A stretch of DNA of 64,000 nucleotides from NCBI RefSeq assembly GCF_019204005.1, contig NZ_JAGSPA010000003.1, positions 186,001 to 250,000 on the forward strand, written 5' to 3'. The position numbers were made by a program, and so were the translations under genes. Source of the DNA: Pacificimonas pallii (GTDB lineage Bacteria; Pseudomonadota; Alphaproteobacteria; Sphingomonadales; Sphingomonadaceae). Below are positions 1 to 8,007 of this stretch, piece by piece. How positions within the stretch are numbered: position 1 is the stretch's first letter; each line of letters begins with the position of its first letter. The notes below the pieces were generated by a model. That model saw nothing but the letters and a program-made list of their open reading frames with translations, had not been told where the DNA came from and did not search any database.

Positions 1-1
1 T

Positions 2-895
2 GCGGGCCGCGCGGATGCGACGGCTTTTTACGAGCAGGCCGCACGCTATAATCTCGTATTCTATGGCCAGCTCGCGCATGAAAGGCTCGGCCGCGAGCTT
101 GTCATCGCAACGGGCGACACGCCGACACCGGGTCCGGACATCATCGCCGGGTGGAACGCCGATCCACGTGTGAAGGCCGTAGAGATTTACGGCACGCGCG
201 GTGACACCGGAAAGCAGAGAATGTTCATGGCGGCGCTCGCGGACGGCCTGACGCGCGCGCAGTTCCCGCTTTATGCGCAGCTCGCCGATCGCTGGGGACA
301 TGAACGCTTTGCCGTCCTCAATATGCGCGGTGCCGACACGACGAAGCCCGACGCCGTCATCGATCTGAGCTGGCGCCAGATGACGCTGCCAGCGGAGGCG
401 CGCCATATGTGGACGATGGTGCACGCGCTCACCCGGCAGGAAAGCCAGTTCGAGCTCGACGCGGTCAGCCCCGCCGGGGCACGCGGTCTGATGCAGTTGA
501 TGCGTCCCACCGCGCGCGAAACGGCAGGTAAGATCGGCCTGCCCTACCGGCCCGACGCGCTGACACGCGACCGCGGCTACAATATCCGCCTCGGCTCCAC
601 CTACTTCGCCAATATGCTCGATAATTGGGGCGGCAGCCATGTACTTGCCATCGCCAGTTACAATGCCGGTCCAGGCAATGTCCGCCGCTGGGTCCGTGAA
701 AATGGCGACCCCCGCACACCGCAGGTGGACGTGCTGGAATGGATCGAGGAGATCCCTTTCCACGAAACAAAAACCTATGTCCGGAACGTCATGGAAAACG
801 CGGTGATCTACGACACCATCGCGCCTGAAAACAGGAAAGGCGGACCTCAGCAGGCTCGCCTGAGCTGGTACCTGGGAAAGAACGACCGGGGTTAG
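2..895 (+). CDS. Soluble lytic murein transglycosylase, 5'-truncated by the window edge
   Basis: Periplasmic enzyme that cleaves peptidoglycan glycan strands to 1,6-anhydromuropeptides. The frame is open back to base 2, so the true start lies outside the window; 297 C-terminal residues are visible. The internal GTG at 170 is not the start, because upstream residues (NLVFYGQLAHERLG) fit the superhelical linker of Slt70-type enzymes. The catalytic SLT domain shows the glutamate in RQESQFE (Glu codon at 440), then GARGLMQLMRPTA, and SYNAGPGNVRRW near the end, all hallmarks of the family. The next gene on this strand starts about 150 bp downstream and is unrelated. Family assignment is firm; the exact subfamily is inference. 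Confidence 0.93.
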   Translation, partial: AGRADATAFYEQAARYNLVFYGQLAHERLGRELVIATGDTPTPGPDIIAGWNADPRVKAVEIYGTRGDTGKQRMFMAALADGLTRAQFPLYAQLADRWGHERFAVLNMRGADTTKPDAVIDLSWRQMTLPAEARHMWTMVHALTRQESQFELDAVSPAGARGLMQLMRPTARETAGKIGLPYRPDALTRDRGYNIRLGSTYFANMLDNWGGSHVLAIASYNAGPGNVRRWVRENGDPRTPQVDVLEWIEEIPFHETKTYVRNVMENAVIYDTIAPENRKGGPQQARLSWYLGKNDRG

Positions 896-1042
896 GCCTT
901 GCCCGCCCCTGGTCATCTCGCGCGGGGGTCCTGCCGTTCCTCCGTGGATGCAATCCAAATAATCGCGATTTGATCGGGCTTTATCGTTAACCTCTTATTA
1001 CCTTCTGTCAGTCATCAGGCTCTTGAAAGAAGGGCTTTGTCC

Positions 1043-1564
1043 ATGACCACGAAACTCACCGCAATCTCCACCCTTGCAGTATCCGCATGCCTGCTCGCCG
1101 CGGCGCCCGCGGCCGCCAACCTTATCGACACGAGCGTCCGGTTTCAGTGTCTGAATTGCGGACCGCCAACCGACGACACCTTCACCGTTGTGAAGGGCGG
1201 CCCGCCGGAACTGACGCTGTTTGACAGCATCATCATCGACGTGGAGGCCAACACCCTCCGTATCGCGTGGGATTTCGAATCCACCAGAATCATCAATGGC
1301 ATTGAACTGCTTTTGAGCGATTTATCTGAAACGCTGACCGGGGCGAGCATCAATCAGGTTTCCACCTATGCCATTGGCGACGAACTCATCGTCACCCCCT
1401 CATCGGTCCTGCTGATTGGAACGGATGAAAGCGTTGCGGTCGGCGATTTCGTGCTCATCGATCTTGAATTCGGACAGGTTTCAGCGCCGCCGGTCCTCGG
1501 GCTGTTCGGGCTCGCGCTGATTGGCGGCACGCTGCTGCGACGCGGTAAAAACAGCTGTGGCTGA
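1043..1564 (+). CDS. Small exported protein with PEP-CTERM-like C-terminus
   Basis: Unrecognised protein of 173 residues. The ATG at 1043 is chosen over a TTG six bases upstream because the purine-rich GAAAGAAGGG lies at a suitable distance. It has a Sec signal peptide (hydrophobic core, then APAAAN), a beta-rich middle with CLNCG, and a C-terminal tripartite tail: a short APPV motif in place of Pro-Glu-Pro, a hydrophobic stretch of Leu, Gly and Ala, then the basic cluster LLRRGK. This is the architecture of PEP-CTERM proteins, which exosortase processes and delivers to the surface. No exosortase gene is in the window. The function of the middle domain is unknown. Confidence 0.7.
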   Translation: MTTKLTAISTLAVSACLLAAAPAAANLIDTSVRFQCLNCGPPTDDTFTVVKGGPPELTLFDSIIIDVEANTLRIAWDFESTRIINGIELLLSDLSETLTGASINQVSTYAIGDELIVTPSSVLLIGTDESVAVGDFVLIDLEFGQVSAPPVLGLFGLALIGGTLLRRGKNSCG

Positions 1565-1605
1565 GGCTCGGCGCCCGCCAATCCAGATATGACAGCGATA
1601 AAAAT

Positions 1606-1630
1606 GGGCGGGCATCCCGAACGCCCGCCC
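1606..1630 (-). terminator. Hairpin terminator between convergent genes
   Basis: Perfect 8-bp stem GGGCGGGC/GCCCGCCC with a 9-nt loop. On the minus strand it is followed by ATTTTTATC, so it best serves the arginine-rich gene that ends at 1651. Confidence 0.7.
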
Positions 1631-1650
1631 GTAATATCAGCGCCAGGCGA

Positions 1651-2568
1651 TCAACCCCGCCCATAAGAATAGCGATACTCGTCGCGCATTTCCGCAAGGG
1701 CGTCGTCAATCTCCCAGCGCGACAGATACCCGTCGCGGTCATAGTCGGCGAGCCGTTCAAAGGCACGGTTCGCGGCGCGGGCCTCCGACTTACCAAGTCG
1801 GCCATTGCGGTTGTAATCGTAGCGCCACATCACCCAGTGACGCGCGGCGGGGTCATCGCGCAGCCACGGATACAGCTTGCGCCATCCCGCGGAGAGCACG
1901 GGGCCATAATATCCGTATCCGGCGCGGTAATGCCGGCCATAATCAAAACCGCGATATCGATTGTCCCAGCCAAAGACGCCATTCCAGAAGTGCGGCCGAT
2001 AGACATAATGCGCACGCGGACGGACATGAACGCGGGCGCGGTGGTGCCGATCGATACGCCGGTCGATGCGCCGTTCGACTCTGCGCTCGCGGCGATCCAG
2101 ACGGCGGTCCTTGCGTCTCAACTCGCGCGCGCGGTCGCGCAGCCGGTCCGCGCGCCGATCCAGACGGCGGTCGCGCCGCTCTACGCGATCCCCGCTGTCG
2201 GCCCGGCTGTCGGCCCGGCGGCCAGCCCGGCGGTCGGCCCAGTCACCGCGTTCGCTGCGGTCGACACGCCTTTCGCGGCGATCGGCACGCTCGGCGCGGC
2301 GGACATCACGGGCGCGTTCAGCCTGACGTTCGGATCTCCGCTCGGCGCGGCGCTCCTGCCGCGCTGCACGGTCGCCCGCGTCGCGGCGCGCCTCGCGGCG
2401 CTGGACGCGGTCGTCGCGATTGCCGCGGCGTTCCGCGCGGGCATCACTTCGGCTGCTATCGACACGGTCACCGCGGCGGTCCTGCGCTTCGGCCTCCGCG
2501 GGGATCGCGGCCACCATGATCGCCAGTGCCGCGCTGCCGCCCAGCAGCGCCTTCAGATCGATAGTCAT
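1651..2568 (-). CDS. Exported arginine-rich protein with two EF-hands
   Basis: Protein of 305 residues with no recognised family as a whole. Residues 1-29 form a signal peptide ending AEAEAQ. Residues 30-185 are low complexity: by my count 64 of 156 are Arg and about 37 are Asp or Glu, in RRxDRR-like runs, giving a strongly positive segment. A Tyr/Trp/His-rich stretch follows (about 186-245). Two canonical 12-residue EF loops close the protein: DYNRNGRLGKSE at 251-262 and DYDRDGYLSRWE at 275-286, with acidic or Asn ligands at positions 1, 3, 5 and Glu at 12. Calcium binding is therefore likely. It lies 97 bp downstream of ppk2 on the same strand. The Arg-rich linker recalls RcnB-like exported proteins, but the rest does not match. 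Confidence 0.8.
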   Translation of the reverse strand: MTIDLKALLGGSAALAIMVAAIPAEAEAQDRRGDRVDSSRSDARAERRGNRDDRVQRREARRDAGDRAARQERRAERRSERQAERARDVRRAERADRRERRVDRSERGDWADRRAGRRADSRADSGDRVERRDRRLDRRADRLRDRARELRRKDRRLDRRERRVERRIDRRIDRHHRARVHVRPRAHYVYRPHFWNGVFGWDNRYRGFDYGRHYRAGYGYYGPVLSAGWRKLYPWLRDDPAARHWVMWRYDYNRNGRLGKSEARAANRAFERLADYDRDGYLSRWEIDDALAEMRDEYRYSYGRG

Positions 2569-2665
2569 AGTCTTACTCCAGACAGCGTCCCACTGTTGAA
2601 GCCTGTTTGCGCCCGCGCAGTTGAACCGTTCCTGAAGCGATCCGTTCGCGCAGGTTCAGGAAAGA

Positions 2666-3388
2666 TCAGAAGGTCTCGGCGGCAAGCTGCGCGATTTTGG
2701 GGTTCAGCGGCGGCGGCGTCAGGTCGACGTCCTTTTCCAGCACGCTCAGTGCCGCACCAATCGCCGCCAGGCGCGCGGATTTCTTGTCCCGCCCGTCGAC
2801 TTTCACCCATGGCGCACGCGGTGTATCGGTCTTCGCCAGCATATCCGCAATCGCCGCTTCATAGGCGGGTCGTTTCGCACGATTGCGAAAATCCTCCGCC
2901 GACAATTTCCAGTGCTTCTTCGGGTCCGCCAGCCGGGCCTTTAGACGCGCATCCTGCGTCGCCTCGTCGACATCCATGAACAGCTTCACCATACGCACAT
3001 TGTCCGCTGTCAGCAGTGCCTCGAAATTGTTGATTTCCTCATAGGCGCGCTGCCACTCCGCCGCGCCTGCGAAGCCCTCGACCCGTTCGACCAGAACGCG
3101 CCCGTACCAGCTGCGGTCGAAAATGCCGATGACGCCGTGCGGCGGCATGCGCCGCCAGAAGCGCCACAGATAGTGATGCTGCCGTTCTTCCTCATCCGGC
3201 GCGGCAATCGGCCAGACCTGATAGAAGCGCGGATCGAGCGGCATGGTCAGGCGGCGGATCGTACCGCCCTTTCCCGCCGCGTCATGCCCTTCAAAAACGA
3301 TCACCGCCCGCCGGTCGGTCCGCATGTAAACGGACTGAACCGCGACCAGACGCTCATGGAGCGCGGCGAGATCGTCCTTGTAGCTCAC
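2666..3388 (-). CDS. ppk2: Polyphosphate kinase 2 family protein
   Basis: Transfers phosphate between polyphosphate and nucleotides; PPK2 enzymes usually run from polyP to NDP or NMP. The 240 residues show the P-loop [12 protein letters not shown] (about 33-44), the lid-type arginine segment and the Walker B-like [13 protein letters not shown]. Length fits a one-domain PPK2. The start is GTG at 3388, whose TGA overlap with the aspS stop (GTGA) implies translational coupling to aspS. Subclass (ADP- or AMP-phosphorylating) cannot be settled by eye. A second, unrelated polyphosphate kinase (ppk1) lies 5 kb away. Confidence 0.93.
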   Translation of the reverse strand: MSYKDDLAALHERLVAVQSVYMRTDRRAVIVFEGHDAAGKGGTIRRLTMPLDPRFYQVWPIAAPDEEERQHHYLWRFWRRMPPHGVIGIFDRSWYGRVLVERVEGFAGAAEWQRAYEEINNFEALLTADNVRMVKLFMDVDEATQDARLKARLADPKKHWKLSAEDFRNRAKRPAYEAAIADMLAKTDTPRAPWVKVDGRDKKSARLAAIGAALSVLEKDVDLTPPPLNPKIAQLAAETF

Positions 3389-5181
3389 GTCTTCGGCGCG
3401 TCGTTCGCCTTTGCCTTTGGCAGGTTCAGTTTCAGATGCAGCTCTCTCAACTGCCGCTCGTCGACCGGCGACGGCGCGTTCATCATCAGGTCTTCCGCCT
3501 TCTGGTTCATCGGGAACAGCACCACCTCGCGAATGTTCGGCTCGTCGGCCAGCAGCATGACAATACGGTCGATGCCCGGCGCGGACCCACCATGCGGCGG
3601 CGCGCCATATTTGAACGCGCCGATCATGCCGGCGAAATCGCGGTCGACGTCCGCCTGCGTATAGCCGGCGATCTCGAACGCCTTGTACATGATGTCCGGA
3701 CGGTGGTTCCGGATCGCGCCCGACGACAGCTCGACGCCGTTGCAGACAATGTCATATTGCCACGCGAGAATATCGAGCGGGTCCTTCGTCTCCAGCGCGT
3801 CCAGTTCACCCTGCGGCATGGAGAAGGGATTGTGCGAAAAGATGATCTTGCCGGTATCCTCGTCCTTCTCGAACATCGGAAAGTCGACGATCCAGCAGAA
3901 ATCGAAGCGGTCCTGGTCGATCAGTTCCAGCGCTTCGCCAATGCGAATGCGTGCCTGCCCGGCCAGTTTCGCCGCCTCGTCCGGCGCGCCCGCAGCGAAG
4001 AAGACGCCGTCATTTTCCTGCAGGCCAAGCGCGTCGATCAGCTTCGCCGTCGCGTCTTCGCCGTGGTTCTTCGCAATGGGGCCGCCCGGAACGCCGTCGG
4101 TAATCTTGATATAGCCAAGACCCGCATGGCCCTCGCCGCGCGCCCAGTCGTTCATCTCGTCGAAGAACTTGCGGCTTTTCGCACCTGCGCCCGGTGCCGG
4201 AATGGCGCGTACGACATTGCCGGTTTCGACCATCTTCGCGAACAGGCCAAAGCCGGACCCCACGAAATGGTCGCCGACATCGCTGATCATAATGGGATTT
4301 CTCAGGTCCGGCTTGTCGGACCCATATTTCAGCATCGCCTCGCGATAGGGAATGCGCGGGAACGGCGCGGCTGTCACCTTCTTGTCGCTGAATTCGCGGA
4401 AAACGTTCTCCAGCACCGGCTCGATAGTGGCGAACACGTCGTCCTGGGTGACGAAGCTCATCTCGAAATCAAGCTGATAGAACTCGCCCGGCGACCGGTC
4501 GGCGCGCGCATCCTCATCGCGGAAACACGGCGCGATCTGAAAATATTTGTCAAAACCCGCGACCATCAGCAGCTGCTTGAACATCTGCGGTGCCTGCGGC
4601 AGCGCGTAGAATTTGCCGGGATGCACCCGGCTCGGCACCAGATAATCGCGTGCACCCTCGGGCGAGGAGGCCGTCAGGATCGGCGTCTGCAGCTCCTGAA
4701 ACCCCTGGTCCGTCATGCGGCGGCGGATCGACGAAATCACGTTCGAGCGCAGCATGATGTTCTGGTGCATCTTCGTGCGCCGCAGATCGAGATAGCGGTA
4801 TTTCAGGCGAATATCTTCGGGATATTCCGCATCGCCAAACACCGGCATTGGCAGTTCCTCGGCGCGCGATTCGACCGACACCGTCGCGGCGCGCACTTCG
4901 ATGGCCCCCGTGGGCAGGTCGGCATTCACCGTTTCATCCGACCGTGCGACGACCTTACCTGTCACGGTCACGACGCTCTCGACCCGCAGCGCGTCCAGCA
5001 CGGCGAAATCGCCCTCGCCTTCTTCGGCAACGACCTGGGTAATGCCATAATGGTCGCGCAGATCGACGAACAGCAGGCCGCCATGATCGCGTTTCCGATG
5101 AATCCAGCCCGACAGGCGAACCTCGCCGCCGACATCGGCCTTGGTCAGCTGTGAACAATCATGCGTGCGGTAGGCGTGCAT
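3385..5181 (-). CDS. aspS: Aspartyl-tRNA synthetase
   Basis: Class II synthetase charging tRNA-Asp, cytoplasmic. 598 residues from ATG at 5181 (MHAYRTHDC), the family's usual N-terminus; the frame runs 29 codons further upstream but that extension is not conserved in style. An N-terminal OB-fold anticodon-binding domain includes [11 protein letters not shown]. Motif 2 is seen in [15 protein letters not shown] and motif 3 in [13 protein letters not shown]; the bacterial GAD insertion lies between. Bacteria of this group usually use GatCAB, so the enzyme may be non-discriminating (Asp/Asn); that is inference. It is divergent from rnd with a 72-bp gap, and upstream of ppk2 with coupled stop/start. 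Confidence 0.97.
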   Translation of the reverse strand: MHAYRTHDCSQLTKADVGGEVRLSGWIHRKRDHGGLLFVDLRDHYGITQVVAEEGEGDFAVLDALRVESVVTVTGKVVARSDETVNADLPTGAIEVRAATVSVESRAEELPMPVFGDAEYPEDIRLKYRYLDLRRTKMHQNIMLRSNVISSIRRRMTDQGFQELQTPILTASSPEGARDYLVPSRVHPGKFYALPQAPQMFKQLLMVAGFDKYFQIAPCFRDEDARADRSPGEFYQLDFEMSFVTQDDVFATIEPVLENVFREFSDKKVTAAPFPRIPYREAMLKYGSDKPDLRNPIMISDVGDHFVGSGFGLFAKMVETGNVVRAIPAPGAGAKSRKFFDEMNDWARGEGHAGLGYIKITDGVPGGPIAKNHGEDATAKLIDALGLQENDGVFFAAGAPDEAAKLAGQARIRIGEALELIDQDRFDFCWIVDFPMFEKDEDTGKIIFSHNPFSMPQGELDALETKDPLDILAWQYDIVCNGVELSSGAIRNHRPDIMYKAFEIAGYTQADVDRDFAGMIGAFKYGAPPHGGSAPGIDRIVMLLADEPNIREVVLFPMNQKAEDLMMNAPSPVDERQLRELHLKLNLPKAKANDAPKT

Positions 5182-5253
5182 CTGCGAATAACTCCGATAC
5201 TGGTCTGGAATGGGCGCTGGCGCGTCACGCCGCGGCGCACTAGATGACTTGCG

Positions 5254-6411
5254 ATGAACGAATATCAACTGATTACCGACACCGCCACCCTCGAAACCTT
5301 CGTAGATGAACTCCGTTCCGCCGACTTCGTCACGGTGGATACCGAATTTATGCGCGAAAGCACTTATTATCCAGAACTTTGCCTGATTCAGATCGCGGGC
5401 AACGGCAAGGCCGCCGCTGTCGACCCAAAGGCGGATATAGACATGGAGTCATTGCTCGACCTCCTTGTCGAGGATGAAGTGCTGAAGGTCATGCACGCCG
5501 CCGGTCAGGATGTGGAGATCGTCTACAACCTGACCGGAAAGACCCCGTGGCCGCTGTTCGACACGCAGATCGCCGCCATGGCGCTTGGGCTCGGTGAACA
5601 GCTCGGTTATGCGGGGCTTGTCCAGCAAATGCTTGGCGTTACCCTCGACAAGGGCGCGCGGTTCACCGATTGGGCCCGCCGCCCGCTCGACCAGCGCCAG
5701 CTCGACTATGCGGTCGCCGATGTCACGCACCTGGCTGACCTGTTCCCGAAAATGCTCGCGGATATCAAACGCCTCGACCGCGGGTCATGGCTCGATGAGG
5801 ATATGAAGCGCCTCACCGACCCGGAAACCTATGCCAATAATCCCGATAAGGCGTGGATGCGCGTCAAGTTTCAGGGGCGTAATCCAGAGGCGCTTGGCCG
5901 CTTGAAAGCTCTCGCCGCCTGGCGTGAGCGTGAGGCGCAGGAAAAAGATCTCCCCCGCGGCCGCATCGTCAAGGACGAAACACTCGCAGACCTTGCCGGA
6001 CACCCGCCAAAGGGTCAGCAGGATCTGTCCCGCATCCGCGGCCTCTCGAAAACATGGGCAAGTAACGACATCGGCGCGCGCCTGATGGAGGCCGTCGAAA
6101 ACGCAGCGCCCATGCCAAAATCGGAAATGCCGGACAAGCCGAAGGGACGCCCGCGCCTCGGCGCCGATTCCGCCCTGATCGCCGATCTGTTGAAACTGCT
6201 CCTGAAGGTCCGCTCAAAAGAGGCCGATGTCGCTGCCAAACTCATTGGCAGGGCGCAGGATCTCGAACGCATCGCCGCAGGCGAACGTCATGATATTCCG
6301 ATGCTGACAGGCTGGCGCTACGAAGTGTTCGGCAAAGACGCTCTCGCACTTGTCGAAGGCAATCTCAGCTTCGCCGTAAAGGATGGCAGCATGGTCATGA
6401 CGGAAATCTGA
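5254..6411 (+). CDS. rnd: Ribonuclease D
   Basis: 3'-5' exoribonuclease that trims tRNA precursors and other stable RNAs. 385 residues, typical length. The DEDD exonuclease domain shows D29 and E31 in [17 protein letters not shown] with the second Asp, and YAVADVTHL carrying the Tyr and last Asp of the DEDDy type. An HRDC domain follows (about 205-285; [17 protein letters not shown]). The start ATG has no clear Shine-Dalgarno sequence. It is divergently transcribed from aspS. Confidence 0.95.
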   Translation: MNEYQLITDTATLETFVDELRSADFVTVDTEFMRESTYYPELCLIQIAGNGKAAAVDPKADIDMESLLDLLVEDEVLKVMHAAGQDVEIVYNLTGKTPWPLFDTQIAAMALGLGEQLGYAGLVQQMLGVTLDKGARFTDWARRPLDQRQLDYAVADVTHLADLFPKMLADIKRLDRGSWLDEDMKRLTDPETYANNPDKAWMRVKFQGRNPEALGRLKALAAWREREAQEKDLPRGRIVKDETLADLAGHPPKGQQDLSRIRGLSKTWASNDIGARLMEAVENAAPMPKSEMPDKPKGRPRLGADSALIADLLKLLLKVRSKEADVAAKLIGRAQDLERIAAGERHDIPMLTGWRYEVFGKDALALVEGNLSFAVKDGSMVMTEI

Positions 6412-6504
6412 GGCAGGTGTCCTCAACCGTCTGCCCATCGGCGCGCCATATATTCCGGTTCCGCGGATATCGCCTGAACCAGCACCAACGCCGTCATTTT
6501 GGTC

Positions 6505-8007
6505 TCATATGATCCGGACGTCGTAGGGCATTGCCAGGTGCGCAGCCAGCAGCGTCAGCCGGCGCTCGACTGCACCCGACCACAATGTCGCCATATCCTC
6601 CGACAGTTCCAGGATCACATACTCGCCGTCAGACCTGAGCGCGCTGTTCTTCAGCGGATGCGCGGTCCCGCCGGTAAGCCGTTGTCCCAGCCTCAACGCC
6701 AGTCCCCACGCCGTCGCCCGCTCTATTTCCTCATATCCGGCCAGCAATCCCAGGGGGCTGTGCAACTGGTCATCCAGCTGACCGCCATAAAGTGCGTACA
6801 GCGCCGCCCCAAGCATGGCGCGCCCTCTCTGGTCGATCCCGGCCCAGTTCCCATGCAGCGCCATATGCAGCGCGCGTTCGGCCCGAAAGTCGGGATGTGC
6901 CCGCCACGCGATATCGCTCAATTCCGCCGCCGCCCGGCGCAGCCGCGTTTCCTCGGCAGGCTCGGCCTCGAACATGCCCTCCATCCAGCGCATCAGCGCC
7001 CCGGCATGCTGCGGAAAGCGGCCAATTGCGGTGCCCTCCTCACGCGCGGCGGAAATCAGCGGGTCACGCCGGGCCAGTTCCTCCGGCAGTCCATCGAAAA
7101 ATACGCCTTCGCGGATCCCATAGGCGCTGACGACGGCATGGCTCGACCCCAGCCGTTTCATCACATGTCTCAGCAGGAGCGCCGCACCCGGCAGATGCGG
7201 CGTCCGTGATGTCGATACATTGGTGATGGAGCGCATCCGCTTCTGCCGCAGGTTCGGCACCGCCCGGGCCAGCCGGTCGACCGCCTTCGTCGACAGCTCA
7301 TACTGATGCACGATGTGCAGGGGGTGACCCGTCAGGTGCATTTCCAATTGCGCCAGTGCACGCCACGATCCGCCAACCATATAGAATGGCAGACCTTTTC
7401 CTTCGACCAGCCAATCGACCTGATCCAGGGCCTTTTTCACCAGCCGCTGCATCTTCTCCGTGCCGCCCTTGCGGGCCTCGGCGAGTTTCAGGGAACCGAT
7501 GGGCAGCGACATGACCTTGCGCGGCTGACCGTTCTTCAGCCGCACCAGTTCCAGGCTACCGCCACCAAGATCGCCGACGATCCCGTCCGCGCCCGGAATG
7601 CCGCCGAGCACGCCGAGGGCCGCGTATCGCCCTTCTTTCTTGCCATCTATGACCTCGATATCGATGCCGGTGTCCGCCTTGACCTTCGCGACGAAGTCCG
7701 GGCCATTGACCGCATCGCGCACGGCCGCCGTGGCAAAGGCCTCGATGCTCGACACGTTCATGTCCGCGCACAGCATGGCGAAGCGCTTCAGCGCTGAATG
7801 CGCCTCCGCCAAGTTTGCCTCGGCCATGTAGCCATCGATGGCAACTCCGGTTCCCAGCCCGGCCATGACCTTCTCGTTGAACAGCGCGAAGGGCGTGCGC
7901 CGGTCCTTGCGGAATACCACCAGGCGGATCGAGTTCGAGCCGATGTCGATAATGGCGCGGATCAGTTCACCCGAACTCGGCGCGCCCATGGTCACGATGT
8001 CGTTCAA
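6505..8007 (-). CDS. ppx: Exopolyphosphatase (Ppx/GppA family)
   Basis: Hydrolyses terminal phosphate from polyphosphate, or pppGpp in GppA-type members. The 500 residues comprise an ASKHA ATPase fold with DIGSNSIRLVV near the N-terminus and GDLGGGSLELV as phosphate-binding loop 2, followed by a helical HD-like C-terminal region. The longest start is TTG at 8007, overlapping the ppk1 stop as TTGA; an ATG at 7989 (MGAPSSGELIR) is an alternative. The downstream position after ppk1 in one operon favours a polyphosphatase role over pppGpp hydrolysis, by inference. Confidence 0.93.
   Translation of the reverse strand: MNDIVTMGAPSSGELIRAIIDIGSNSIRLVVFRKDRRTPFALFNEKVMAGLGTGVAIDGYMAEANLAEAHSALKRFAMLCADMNVSSIEAFATAAVRDAVNGPDFVAKVKADTGIDIEVIDGKKEGRYAALGVLGGIPGADGIVGDLGGGSLELVRLKNGQPRKVMSLPIGSLKLAEARKGGTEKMQRLVKKALDQVDWLVEGKGLPFYMVGGSWRALAQLEMHLTGHPLHIVHQYELSTKAVDRLARAVPNLRQKRMRSITNVSTSRTPHLPGAALLLRHVMKRLGSSHAVVSAYGIREGVFFDGLPEELARRDPLISAAREEGTAIGRFPQHAGALMRWMEGMFEAEPAEETRLRRAAAELSDIAWRAHPDFRAERALHMALHGNWAGIDQRGRAMLGAALYALYGGQLDDQLHSPLGLLAGYEEIERATAWGLALRLGQRLTGGTAHPLKNSALRSDGEYVILELSEDMATLWSGAVERRLTLLAAHLAMPYDVRII

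Noticed and set aside
2066-2326. Possible tandem repeat array
   Set aside because: The repetitiveness comes from Arg codons in the low-complexity protein; units are not of constant length.
1837-2979. 380-codon plus-strand frame over the Arg-rich gene
   Set aside because: It is antisense to a protein with a signal peptide and EF-hands; its Ala/Val/Pro-rich sequence is the expected shadow of Arg-rich coding.
3436-5154. 572-codon plus-strand frame
   Set aside because: Fully antisense to aspS, which has all class II motifs.
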